From: Rhodoglobus sp.
Lineage (GTDB): Bacteria > Actinomycetota > Actinomycetes > Actinomycetales > Microbacteriaceae
Reading direction: 5' to 3'
Assembly (NCBI GenBank): GCA_025463605.1
Contig: JAODAV010000022.1
Span: 62,001 to 126,000, forward strand
Length of the DNA: 64,000 nucleotides
Position 1 is the first letter of the stretch; the number at the start of each line of letters is the position of its first letter. Positions 23,850 to 31,329 of the stretch are shown in pieces. The notes beneath the pieces were generated by a model. It was not told the origin of the DNA and made no database searches. It was given only the letters and a program-made list of their open reading frames with translations. The position numbers and the translations under genes were made by a program.

Positions 23850-26272
23850 TGCCTACCTTCTTCGCTGCGCTGTCGGCGAACTACCGGCTTGAGTGGACCG
23901 TCGACCAGATCAGCCAGAACATCGGCGCGAACCAGTCGACGGTCTCCTACTCGGAGCAGATCCGCCAGCTCTCGGGCTCAGGGTACGCGTCGGGGGACCC
24001 GGGCGACTGGGCGATCAACATCGACGGGCAGCCGAACAACGGGTCGATCGCAGGGTACGACTTCACGGTGATCGACGTGTTGCCGCTTACCTCCGGTACG
24101 ACGGTCATCAACCACAACGCGGATGGCACCAAGACCATCTCGGTTTCGGCTTCGTTCTCCGAGTCTCCTGGCGGCATCGGCTCGGGCACCGCCTCAGGAT
24201 CATTCGCGCTGACGACGATCCCGCGCGCGTCGACTGCGACCTTCGAGATCAGTAGCGTGCCGCAGTCATCGGTTGACGCCGGCACGGCCCTGACGTTGGA
24301 CATGAACCGGGCAAGCTCGGGGTTCACCCACACCCTCAGTTACGACTTCGGACCGGCGAGCAACCCGACGGCGCTCACGAACCAGACGAGTGGGCTTGGG
24401 GCATCGAGTGGAGTCGGCGCGTCGACGACGTTCACCCCGCCGTTGGCGCTGCTGAACTCGATCCCGAACAACCTCTCCGGGGTACTCACGCTGCGGACGA
24501 CGACCTACAGTGGCGCGACCCTGATCGGCACGACTACCAGCACGTTGGCGATCACCGTCCCGACCGGCTCGAGCTACGAACCCGACTTCGGGACGATCAC
24601 GAACAGCGAGGGTACTGCGGGTGTCGCGGCCGCGATCGGCGCGTATGTGCAGAGCATCAGCAAGCTGGCGCTGGCGATCACCAGCGCAACCGCGCCGTAC
24701 GGGGCGACGGTCGTCAGCTCGACGGTTACTGTCGGCGGCGTGCTCGTCCTCAGCGGGGCTGGCGCTGTATCGGGCACCATGCCCGCCCCGATCGTCGGAA
24801 GCGGCACGGTCGCGGTGGTGGGCACGGTCACAGACTCCCGCAACCGAACGCACTCGGAGACGGTCAACGTCACCGTCCTGCCATACAGCCAGCCAGTGAT
24901 CATCGCTGCGCAGGTTCGCCGTGCGCTGTCGGGTGGCACGGTCGACGACGACGGTACCTACATTCGCGCGGATATCAACGCGGCCGTCCAGTCGCTGACC
25001 GTCGCTGCTGTGCAGAAGAACCAGATCACTACGAAGATCAGCACACGCCTGCGGGGCACGTCGACGTGGACGTTAAAGACGACGATCGGGCCGACTGGGA
25101 CGGTCATCACCTACAACTCGCATGCTGAGGTTGGCACCTACCCGGTGAACCAAGCGCACGAGGTTCTCATCGAGGTGCTCGACAAGCTTGGGGTGGCTGC
25201 TGCGCCGCTCGTGCTCACGGTCGGAACATCCGGGATTCCGTTCCATCTGGGTGGGCCGACCGAGGGTGCCGGATTCGGCATGTACTCTCAGCACGGGCCG
25301 GGGACGGTCGACGCGTTCGATCAGATGTACCAGAACAACGGCGAACCGGTGCAGTCGGCTGTTGCCGCGACGACATCGGCGATGGGCCCGGTCGAGTTGG
25401 CCACGGTGGCCGAGAGCGCCGCGATGGCGGACATCACCCGAGCGGCAACTCCCGGTGGGTTGGCGTTCCTGGGGTTGGCCGCACGCGTCCGCAACAAGGT
25501 CCGCAATGGGGCGTTCGCGATCAACCAGCGCGGGTACGCATCAGGCGGGTCGCTGGCGTCGGGCGCGTTCGGTCACGACGGGTGGAAGGCGAACGCCGCG
25601 ACGACCAGCTACACCTTCACGGCAGCCCCGCAGGGCCAGCTGGTCACGCTTGCCAGCGGGAAGGGGTTGCAGGAGATCATCGAACGCGCCGACGTTCCCG
25701 CGGGCTCCTACGTGCTCTCGTGGTCGGGAACGGCGACCGGGCGGGTTTACAACGTAGGCGCCTCCGTCCCGGCCTATGCGGCAAGTCCCGTCCTCGTCAC
25801 GCTCGACGGCACCGCGGACGTGACCGTGGAGTTCACGGCGGTGGGCGCGACGAAGACTCTGGGCCTCGTGCAACTCGAAGCAGGCAGCATCGCGACCCGG
25901 TTCGAGGAGACTCCGATCGCTCTCGAGCTGCTCCGGTGTCAGCGGTACTACGCGCGGTTCGAGCCGGATGTGACCGACAGCATTCTGGGCTTGGGCGCGC
26001 AGCAGAACACGGTTCTGGCGTGGTGTCTCGTCGACCTGCCCGTACCGTTGCGCGCCAAGCCGACCGTGGGATTCTCGGGACTGGTGTGGTCCGACTTCCT
26101 CGGGTTCAACGCCGCAATCAGCGCGTTTGCGACGACGTTCGCTGCCCTGGGCGGCACGAGCAAGGTCTCGTTGACCGCGACATTCGCCGCGAACGGGGCG
26201 GCCAACCGCCCCGGTGGGATCAAGACGGCGAACAGCACGACCTCATACCTCGACTTTTCAGCGGATCTGTAG
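23849..26272 (+). CDS. Minor structural protein (DUF859-like), candidate receptor-binding protein
   Basis: 807 aa from GTG 23849, which shares a base with the preceding TAG; the ATG at 23834 lies inside the upstream gene and is rejected. The N-terminal 130 residues resemble DUF859 siphovirus minor structural proteins (SYSEQIRQLSGSGYASGDPGDW). The middle is made of Thr/Ser/Gly/Val-rich beta repeats. The C-terminal part (NKVRNGAFAINQRGYAS, then LELLRCQRYYARFEP) is the kind of module that ends many phage fibres. Likely host recognition at the cell envelope. Confidence 0.82.
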   Translation: MPTFFAALSANYRLEWTVDQISQNIGANQSTVSYSEQIRQLSGSGYASGDPGDWAINIDGQPNNGSIAGYDFTVIDVLPLTSGTTVINHNADGTKTISVSASFSESPGGIGSGTASGSFALTTIPRASTATFEISSVPQSSVDAGTALTLDMNRASSGFTHTLSYDFGPASNPTALTNQTSGLGASSGVGASTTFTPPLALLNSIPNNLSGVLTLRTTTYSGATLIGTTTSTLAITVPTGSSYEPDFGTITNSEGTAGVAAAIGAYVQSISKLALAITSATAPYGATVVSSTVTVGGVLVLSGAGAVSGTMPAPIVGSGTVAVVGTVTDSRNRTHSETVNVTVLPYSQPVIIAAQVRRALSGGTVDDDGTYIRADINAAVQSLTVAAVQKNQITTKISTRLRGTSTWTLKTTIGPTGTVITYNSHAEVGTYPVNQAHEVLIEVLDKLGVAAAPLVLTVGTSGIPFHLGGPTEGAGFGMYSQHGPGTVDAFDQMYQNNGEPVQSAVAATTSAMGPVELATVAESAAMADITRAATPGGLAFLGLAARVRNKVRNGAFAINQRGYASGGSLASGAFGHDGWKANAATTSYTFTAAPQGQLVTLASGKGLQEIIERADVPAGSYVLSWSGTATGRVYNVGASVPAYAASPVLVTLDGTADVTVEFTAVGATKTLGLVQLEAGSIATRFEETPIALELLRCQRYYARFEPDVTDSILGLGAQQNTVLAWCLVDLPVPLRAKPTVGFSGLVWSDFLGFNAAISAFATTFAALGGTSKVSLTATFAANGAANRPGGIKTANSTTSYLDFSADL

Positions 26273-26280
26273 GAGACGTC

Positions 26281-26514
26281 ATGCAATGGCTCGTGGTCAC
26301 CACAGACGAGAACAACACCGTAGAGGCCGACGACCTCGCGGCGGCAGCTCAAGCCGCGGCGGAGTGGGCCGGTCCGCACGGCTACGACATCCTCTCGGTG
26401 TCGCTCATCGAGGAGGAGACGGCAGACCCTCTCGAGTCGGGCATCACCAAGCTGATCGAGCGCGCGGGCTTGACCGAGGAAGAGGCGCGAGCGATCGCGG
26501 GCTTACCGACCTAA
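26281..26514 (+). CDS. Small hypothetical phage protein, 77 aa
   Basis: AGGAGA precedes ATG 26281. Acidic with an Ala/Glu helix (AAAAQAAAEWAG) and a C-terminal helical hairpin (GITKLIERAGLTEEEARAIAGL). Between tail fibre and lysis genes; might be a tail or lysis accessory. Not recognised. Confidence 0.75.
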   Translation: MQWLVVTTDENNTVEADDLAAAAQAAAEWAGPHGYDILSVSLIEEETADPLESGITKLIERAGLTEEEARAIAGLPT

Positions 26515-26546
26515 CCAGGCACGTCGACCGAAGGGCACAGCGACAG

Positions 26547-26798
26547 ATGTTCGATTTTCGAGTTCTCTACCAGTACCTCGACAACGAGGGTAACCCTCGC
26601 TTCGAGTTCACGACCGTCCTCGCGCCGACCGCGGCCGACGCGCAACGTCAGCTCGAGCGGATGCACGAGAGCGACTTCGGTCTCGTTGTCGTGCAAGTCG
26701 TCGAGTCGAACGGGGCGAGCACCGGGTACCTGCCCGCCGACTCGGCCGAGGCGATCGCGCACGCCGCGCAGCTCCGCGCCTCACACGAGCGGGACTGA
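26547..26798 (+). CDS. Small hypothetical phage protein, 83 aa
   Basis: ATG 26547 to TGA 26798. An alpha/beta sequence (FDFRVLYQYLDNEG, TVLAPTAADAQRQLERMHESDFG) similar in shape to its upstream neighbour, so the two could be distant paralogues; both begin with a strand followed by an Ala-rich helix. Function unknown. Confidence 0.7.
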   Translation: MFDFRVLYQYLDNEGNPRFEFTTVLAPTAADAQRQLERMHESDFGLVVVQVVESNGASTGYLPADSAEAIAHAAQLRASHERD

Positions 26799-26801
26799 CG
26801 C

Positions 26802-27728
26802 GTGTACCGGATACCGGGTGAAAGCTTCGTCGTCACCCAGAGCTTCGCTGAGCATGTGGCCGCGACCGGGTTGGGTGCGATCGACTTCCGCGACAACCGC
26901 GGCACGATGATGCGCGCGCAGGAAGCCGGCGTCGTCACGGCGGTCGACAACAACCCATCTGGGGCCGAGGGCCGTCAGGTGTACATCCGCTATGACGGAC
27001 GCGGCGATGAGATCACGCAGGCGCACGCGCTGCTCATCACGGCCGTGCGCGGCCAGCGCGTCGCGAAAGGCGACCAGATAGGGATCTCAGCCGGGTCCGG
27101 GTTCGGCGAGGACTTCTACTACGGCCCGCACATCCACAACGCGGCATTCGACTCTGCCGGGCGCCGCTTCGATCACGCATCACTCATCGACTGGGCATCC
27201 GCTGCAGGCGGCGGCTCGACACCGCTCCTAGAACCGAAAGAAGAGACCATGTCACAGATTCTGCGCTCACAAAGCCGCTCCGACGACTGGGTGATCCCTG
27301 CCCCCGGCATGAGCTTCATGCTGCCCGACAACGGCCCCGTCCGGCCGCTCTCCCAAAAGGAGTACGACTCGTACGTGTTCTGGTCGACCCGCGGCTTCCC
27401 CGTGCGGTTCACCGACTGGCCTGGCAACGACATCCGCGATCTCACCCGCTCGATCGGGCTCGCCGAGTGGGAGGGCTTCCCAGTGCTCCCCGCAGACAAC
27501 ATCCCCAGACTCACCGGGCGCCTCATCTTCGAAGACTGGATGAACCCACGTACACCGGGCGGGGGCAGTGCCACCTCCGGCACGGGCGGCGACACGGCCG
27601 CGATCCTCGCGAAGCTGGCTGCGCTCGACGAGCAGGCAGACGACTACCAGGAGCGTATCGAAGCCCTGATTGGCAAGGTCCCCGATGCAGTGGTCGACGA
27701 GCAGGCCGACCGCCTCACCGGCAAGTAG
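26802..27728 (+). CDS. M23/LytM-like endolysin candidate with altered first metal ligand
   Basis: 308 aa from GTG 26802. Residues 1-125 look like an M23 peptidase fold: AIDFRDNRG, VYIRYDG, HALLI, GQRVAKGDQIGISAGSG and GPHIHNAAF (the HxH). In the first motif the usual His four residues before Asp is Leu (LGAID), so catalysis is uncertain. Residues 150-250 are a separate Trp-rich domain that may bind cell wall, and the C-terminus is a helical coil. Location before the membrane proteins and holin makes it the likely lysin of the phage. Confidence 0.72.
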   Translation: MYRIPGESFVVTQSFAEHVAATGLGAIDFRDNRGTMMRAQEAGVVTAVDNNPSGAEGRQVYIRYDGRGDEITQAHALLITAVRGQRVAKGDQIGISAGSGFGEDFYYGPHIHNAAFDSAGRRFDHASLIDWASAAGGGSTPLLEPKEETMSQILRSQSRSDDWVIPAPGMSFMLPDNGPVRPLSQKEYDSYVFWSTRGFPVRFTDWPGNDIRDLTRSIGLAEWEGFPVLPADNIPRLTGRLIFEDWMNPRTPGGGSATSGTGGDTAAILAKLAALDEQADDYQERIEALIGKVPDAVVDEQADRLTGK

Positions 27729-27758
27729 ACCGCTCCGATACCCCGGAAATGGGACACC

Positions 27759-28166
27759 ATGCCTGACTGGCTGACCGCGATTCTCGCCGACACTACCGCC
27801 CTGCAACTCGTGTTCTGGGTTGTTGCTCTCGCTGCGCTCATCGGAGCGATCATCAAGGTCTGGCCGATCCTCAGCAAGGCCGTGACGATCGTCAACGCGG
27901 TGTCGGGTCTTCCGGCGTTTATCAAGCGCACCGACGAGACCCTCACTGCGCAGGACGCGAAGATCGCGGACATCCATCACGAGGTCCACTACAACAACGG
28001 ATCGAGCGTGAAAGACGCCATCGGCCGGGTCGAGGAAGGCGTGAAGGGCATCTATACCCGACTCGACACCGCAGACCAGGACCGGCGCGAACTCCGCGAA
28101 GACCTCGAAGAGACACGCCCGCACGCACCCGCCCGTAAACGCCCCACCAAACCGAAGGAGAACTGA
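27759..28166 (+). CDS. Membrane-anchored phage protein (possible holin-associated)
   Basis: 135 aa. One N-terminal membrane segment (LQLVFWVVALAALIGAIIKVW) and a cytoplasmic coiled coil with a basic Arg/Lys/Pro tail. Proteins of this type lie between endolysin and holin in actinophages and may help lysis. The stop overlaps the ATG of the holin. Confidence 0.75.
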   Translation: MPDWLTAILADTTALQLVFWVVALAALIGAIIKVWPILSKAVTIVNAVSGLPAFIKRTDETLTAQDAKIADIHHEVHYNNGSSVKDAIGRVEEGVKGIYTRLDTADQDRRELREDLEETRPHAPARKRPTKPKEN

Positions 28167-28432
28167 TGTCCGACCCCACCATCCCGCCCAGCGTCTTGAA
28201 GGCCGCCAAGCGTGGATTCATCCGCACCACCGCTCAGTCGTACTCAACCGCTCTCGCAGGCGGCATCTCGGCTGCCGTCATCATCACCACGATTCAGGGT
28301 GGTCAGCCGGACTGGGTTGCGCTCGCCGTGACCGCTGGTGTCGCCGTGGTGTCGCCGCTGCTCGCAGGGAGTGCCTCGTTCCTGAGCATCCTCGCCAAGG
28401 GCGTCCCCGCTGACTACTTGGCTGCGGAGTGA
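28166..28432 (+). CDS. Holin
   Basis: 88 aa with two hydrophobic segments (TALAGGISAAVIITTI and WVALAVTAGVAVVSPLLAGSASFL) separated by a short polar turn and a basic N-terminus, the class II holin pattern. Start ATG 28166 is coupled to the preceding gene. A strong terminator follows, closing the late operon. Confidence 0.82.
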   Translation: MSDPTIPPSVLKAAKRGFIRTTAQSYSTALAGGISAAVIITTIQGGQPDWVALAVTAGVAVVSPLLAGSASFLSILAKGVPADYLAAE

Positions 28433-28457
28433 CCCCGCAATAGCAAACCTGATTCCC

Positions 28458-28496
28458 GCGCCGCCCCTGTCCTCACGGATGGGGGCGGCGCTATTC
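28458..28496 (+). terminator. Terminator-like hairpin after the lysis genes
   Basis: Perfect 10-bp stem GCGCCGCCCC/GGGGCGGCGC with a 14-base loop, followed by TATTC. Only a weak T tract, but it is placed exactly at the end of the late operon. Confidence 0.75.
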
Positions 28497-28503
28497 TGCG
28501 TTC

Positions 28504-28725
28504 ATGGACGTTCCCGAAGAGTACGAATCCAACGGCCGCACCTACCAACTCAGGCAGGAGTCCGACACTGAGTGGGCGATCCTTGAGGATCGGGAGCACC
28601 ACGGAACCCTCACCCACAATGCTGCCGGATGGCTGGCCTACGCACCCGGCGATGAACCAGCCGACGAGTACCGCACTGAGGATTGGCAGTCCACCCTCGA
28701 CAGCCTTCTCGATTACCTCCGCTAG
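28504..28725 (+). CDS. Small acidic hypothetical protein, 73 aa
   Basis: ATG 28504 to TAG 28725. Acidic, with a KH-free beta-alpha layout (GRTYQLRQESDTEWAIL... and a C-terminal TLDSLLDYLR helix). It follows the late terminator, so it probably has its own promoter, and it converges with the next reverse-strand gene with a four-base overlap of stops. Candidate prophage accessory gene; function unknown. Confidence 0.65.
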   Translation: MDVPEEYESNGRTYQLRQESDTEWAILEDREHHGTLTHNAAGWLAYAPGDEPADEYRTEDWQSTLDSLLDYLR

Positions 28726-29033
28726 TCCCGTTCCGTCCTAGCAGGTGTGTTCGCCTTCGCTGGTGCCTTCATGTACGCATCTGTCGGGTGCCCGTGCGGG
28801 ACGCCCTCATTGTTCTTCGCGAGGTTGACGGCGGCACACGCGGCCCGGAGGGTGCGGTAGTAGCCGATCAGTGCCCCGTCACCGTCTTGAGCCCACCGGG
28901 TGGCGCGGTAGCCAAGCTCGGGACCTCGGCGCACGAAATCGACCAACGCGTACGGTCGCTCGCGGACATCGAAGATGACCCATCGCCCGGGCTCGTACTC
29001 CTGGGCATCCATGATGGGATGCCAATCGGCCAA
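28722..29033 (-). CDS. Hypothetical prophage protein, 103 aa
   Basis: Reverse strand, ATG at 29033. Aromatic-rich alpha/beta start (HPIMDAQEYEPGRWVIFDV) and a basic Ala/Pro/Lys tail. First gene of the distal reverse-strand group that also holds the integrase. No family recognised. Could be lysogenic cargo. Confidence 0.6.
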   Translation of the reverse strand: MADWHPIMDAQEYEPGRWVIFDVRERPYALVDFVRRGPELGYRATRWAQDGDGALIGYYRTLRAACAAVNLAKNNEGVPHGHPTDAYMKAPAKANTPARTERD

Positions 29034-29106
29034 TGTGCTTCCTTCCGTGAAGCATCCGGCCCATGCAGAGCATCATTCTAACGAGAGAGCACCGTCAAGG
29101 CGATGG

Positions 29107-29289
29107 CTAGCGGCGTGCGAGTGTAAACAGCGACCCGCCACCGAATGCGAGCAGAATGACACCCACAATGAGCACCGCAGGGCCGCCTGAGTCCAGCAGG
29201 AACATGCCCGCGATTGTCACTACGCCCCCGATCACCAAACCTGCGACGGTGAGCAACCAGAGGCCGTCTGACTTCGTTGTATCCATCAT
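29107..29289 (-). CDS. Small two-helix membrane protein, 60 aa
   Basis: Two hydrophobic segments (LWLLTVAGLVIGGVVTIAGMFLL and AVLIVGVILLAFGGGSLF) with a short turn and basic end. Reverse strand, downstream of the tRNA. Size and topology would also fit an accessory holin or superinfection-immunity membrane protein, but nothing specific is seen. Confidence 0.6.
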   Translation of the reverse strand: MMDTTKSDGLWLLTVAGLVIGGVVTIAGMFLLDSGGPAVLIVGVILLAFGGGSLFTLARR

Positions 29290-29313
29290 TGTGGCTAGAT
29301 CATAGTTGCGAAG

Positions 29314-29386
29314 TGGGCCCGGCGGGGCTCGAACCCGCGACCCGCTGATTAAAAGTCAGATGCTCTACCGACTGAGCTACAGGCCC
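29314..29386 (-). tRNA. tRNA-Lys (anticodon TTT), within the prophage
   Basis: 73 nt cloverleaf: acceptor GGGCCTG paired with CGGGCCC (one G-T pair) plus discriminator A, D arm GCTC...GAGC, anticodon stem CTGAC...ATCAG with loop CTTTTAA, T arm CGCGGGTTCGAGCCCCGC. The 3' CCA is not encoded in full. Its 5' base overlaps the last base of the integrase stop codon. It lies inside the prophage, so it is either a phage tRNA or a captured host tRNA. Its last 33 bases equal the attR tRNA remnant in inverted orientation. Confidence 0.92.
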
Positions 29387-30336
29387 TATGCAGCTATCTT
29401 CCCACGCCGGCCGGAGTGCTTGCGAAGCGCGATCGGTGGGACGACGTTGATGCCCTCGCTCATCTCTTCCTCCGTGACTCCGGTGTAGAGCTGGGTGGTC
29501 GCCAGCGAGGCGTGACCTAGTGTCTCCTGCACGACTCGGAGGGATGCGCCATTACGAAGCATGGTGGTGGCGAGGTAGTGCCGCAACGAGTGGGCCGTGA
29601 GATTGCGGTCTGTGATGCCCGCGCGCCGCATTGCTTTCGATACAGCGTCGCTAGCGGACGTCATGAGGATGTGGCCGCCGCCGTTCGGGAACAGCTTGCT
29701 TATGTACGGCGATGGGAACCACCACCCGCGGGTGGGGTACTTGTCGAGGATCGGGAGCAGGCCTTCGGGAATCGCCCCACGCCAGAGGAGGTTGCCTTTG
29801 CGCACTGCACTGATCATCATGCCCTCGCGGTCGATGTCTTCGCCTCTGATCCTGACTACTTCTCCGATTCGCAGGCCGGTGAGCGCGGCGATTGTGATGA
29901 TGTCGCGGGTGCGCGAGTAGGCGCCGGTGTCCAGCATCGCGTCGATCTGTTCGGCGCGTAGTGGCCGCGGCAGCCGACGGGTCATCTTGATCTTCCTAAG
30001 GCGCTTCGACGGGTTCTTCATGCCGCGCATGTAGCCCTCGTCTTTGAGCCAGCCGTAGAAGGTCTGGAAGTAGGAGCGCTCAGACTGCATGGTGCCTTGC
30101 GCGAGATGTTTCCCGGTGCGTGGGTGGGGGCGGGAGAGTTGGGCCTGCAGGTCTTCTAGGGTGATGTCGAGTGGCTGCTTTCCGCTGCTGCGCGCGAGTA
30201 GGAGGAGGCATTCCTCACGGTTGAGGATGGTCTTCGCTGACAGGTTCCCCGAGACCTGGTAGTTCTTGAATGCGTGCAGTGCCTGTTCCCAGTCGAGTCC
30301 CTTACCGACTAGGTACAGGGCCATCGTTTGCCCCAT
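29386..30336 (-). CDS. Tyrosine recombinase / phage integrase
   Basis: 316 aa. An N-terminal SAM-like core-binding domain (about 15-115) is followed by the catalytic domain with all expected residues: Arg156 (TGLRIGE), Lys180 in the beta hairpin, His249-x-x-Arg252 (HSLRH), His275 (LGHAS) and nucleophile Tyr284 (QLYTGV). It catalyses integration and excision at the tRNA attachment site. It reads away from attR, with three tiny genes between. An alternative start is ATG at 30324. The N-terminus is short, without an arm-binding domain clearly visible. Confidence 0.95.
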   Translation of the reverse strand: MGQTMALYLVGKGLDWEQALHAFKNYQVSGNLSAKTILNREECLLLLARSSGKQPLDITLEDLQAQLSRPHPRTGKHLAQGTMQSERSYFQTFYGWLKDEGYMRGMKNPSKRLRKIKMTRRLPRPLRAEQIDAMLDTGAYSRTRDIITIAALTGLRIGEVVRIRGEDIDREGMMISAVRKGNLLWRGAIPEGLLPILDKYPTRGWWFPSPYISKLFPNGGGHILMTSASDAVSKAMRRAGITDRNLTAHSLRHYLATTMLRNGASLRVVQETLGHASLATTQLYTGVTEEEMSEGINVVPPIALRKHSGRRGKIAA

Positions 30337-30489
30337 GATGATGAATCCCCCAGATTCGACGGCGTGGTTGATGCCGTAGACGAAGGGTTCTGCACTTGGA
30401 GTGTGTGAGTCAACTCTGGCTCCGGGAGTTTGTGGGATTACGGAAGGTGAGCGGCGTGCCGAAGGTGGGAAAACTTCGGAAGGCGCGGG

Positions 30490-30684
30490 TTAGGCGGCTT
30501 GGGGGTCGGCGACGAGGATCACGATGACGTCGCGGGGGCGGCGCTTCGGGTGCTGGATGGCGCGTACTTGGACCGCGGTGACCTCGCGTTCCCGGCCGTC
30601 ACAGATGACGAGCACTGGCACCTTGGTTCCGCGTCCGTTGGTCGCGATCGGGGCGATGATTGCGTGGAGTTCGACGGCGTTCAC
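30490..30684 (-). CDS. Small hypothetical prophage protein, 64 aa
   Basis: GTG at 30684 overlaps the stop of the upstream gene (GTGA). The longer ORF to 30906 is rejected because its first half is the shadow of that gene. Beta-rich with IVILVADP-type strands (KVPVLVICDGREREVTAVQVRAI). It may be a small regulator such as an excisionase-like or superinfection factor, but no HTH is recognised. Confidence 0.6.
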   Translation of the reverse strand: MNAVELHAIIAPIATNGRGTKVPVLVICDGREREVTAVQVRAIQHPKRRPRDVIVILVADPQAA

Positions 30685-30932
30685 GATGTGCTCGCCTCCT
30701 CTGCGGGCCGCAGCGCCTCGATCTGCTCGCGCACGAAGTAGTCGGCCACGCTGAGCCCCGCCTTTGCGCGGTAGTACACGGACGAGAGTGTCTTCGCATC
30801 GTCCGAATGGATCTCCGGGTGTTCCAGAAAGTACGCCGCGTTCGCGAGGTGGTTGGATGCCGCATGCAGCGACTTGATGAGTTCCGCGTGGTCTGTGGTG
30901 AGGCACGCTGTGGCCGTCTCGCTCGTCGCCAT
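30681..30932 (-). CDS. Small helical prophage protein, 83 aa
   Basis: ATG at 30932, coupled by TAATG to the 26-codon ORF upstream and by GTGA to the gene downstream. Mostly helical (HAELIKSLHAASNHLANAAYFLEH, LSSVYYRAKAGLSVADYFVREQI). No DNA-binding motif visible. It lies between integrase and attR, where excisionase or lysogenic accessory genes are often found. Confidence 0.65.
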   Translation of the reverse strand: MATSETATACLTTDHAELIKSLHAASNHLANAAYFLEHPEIHSDDAKTLSSVYYRAKAGLSVADYFVREQIEALRPAEEASTS

Positions 30933-31012
30933 TACTCGGCCCTCCTGGCTCGCTCGACCCGCTCGAACAGGAGTGCGACGGCTATGCCGATGAGGATGCT
31001 GAACTCGATCAT
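30932..31012 (-). CDS. 26-aa hydrophobic microprotein
   Basis: Not in the ORF track. ATG 31012 to TAA 30932 encodes MIEFSILIGIAVALLFERV... with a charged Arg/Glu tail; its stop overlaps the next ATG. A single short membrane segment followed by a basic amphipathic end. Probably the first cistron of a three-gene operon just inside attR. Confidence 0.5.
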   Translation of the reverse strand: MIEFSILIGIAVALLFERVERARRAE

Positions 31013-31076
31013 CGGGTGCCCGCAGTCTTACGCGCGCGGGCGTCAGAGAGCAGAGTCACGCGTGAACCGTCGGACC

Positions 31077-31117
31077 CATAATCCGCGGGTCGCGGGTTCG
31101 AGCCCCGCCGGGCCCAC
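31077..31117 (+). repeat. Candidate attR: duplicated tRNA 3' half
   Basis: Forty-one bases from the anticodon loop to the acceptor end of a tRNA (CATAATCCGCGGGTCG..., T arm, GGGCCCAC) without D arm or 5' acceptor strand. Such 3' fragments are left when a tyrosine integrase inserts an element into a tRNA gene. Orientation requires the intact forward tRNA (Met-CAT or Lys-CTT by its loop) left of the window. Host genes begin to the right. Confidence 0.72.
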
Positions 31118-31269
31118 GATGGTGATTCGATCACCTTGCCGCCACGCCCTCCCGACACCGATCCCGATCGAGTCACGATCGTGGGCCGGGCATCCACGTC
31201 GTCGACGGCGATCGTGGAATTGCGCGCCACGGCGTCGGCGACGGACTGAGGAAGCCCCGAACAACACAG

Positions 31270-31302
31270 TGAGCGCCGCAATCCCTTGCGGGGCGGCGCT
31301 CA
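31270..31302 (-). terminator. Hairpin downstream of the secreted-protein gene
   Basis: TGAGCGCCGC pairs with GCGGCGCTCA over 10 bp with a 13-base loop. No clear T run on the minus strand. It lies about 30 bases past the end of the reverse gene 31330-31638 and is the probable transcript end. Confidence 0.55.
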
Positions 31303-31329
31303 GATGCCTTGGTGTTGACGGGCCGGAGC

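Larger units (their letters stand above)
1..31117. mobile_element. Integrated siphovirus prophage, right-hand part (left end outside window)
   Basis: A continuous set of phage genes runs from base 1: small early genes, HNH, terminase, portal, capsid, tail, lysis, then a tyrosine integrase and a partial tRNA copy at 31077-31117. The structural order is that of a long non-contractile-tailed (siphovirus) temperate phage. After 31117 the genes are ordinary metabolic host genes. No repressor or complete replication genes are seen, so those should lie left of base 1. The right boundary is inferred from the tRNA remnant, not from seeing both attachment sites. Confidence 0.93.

Noticed and set aside
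29314-29386. tRNA-Lys as the host attachment tRNA with the prophage to its left
   Set aside because: The integrase lies on the 5' side of this tRNA, and the only partner repeat is inverted, so it cannot form a direct attL/attR pair with 31077-31117.
31065-31117. Second complete tRNA gene
   Set aside because: Only the anticodon loop, T arm and 3' acceptor strand are present; there is no D arm or 5' acceptor strand, so it is an attachment-site remnant.
31118-31269. Reverse ORFs (31009-31281, 31043-31267) across attR
   Set aside because: They run through the tRNA remnant and non-coding flank, with Arg-rich unnatural composition; treated as non-coding.
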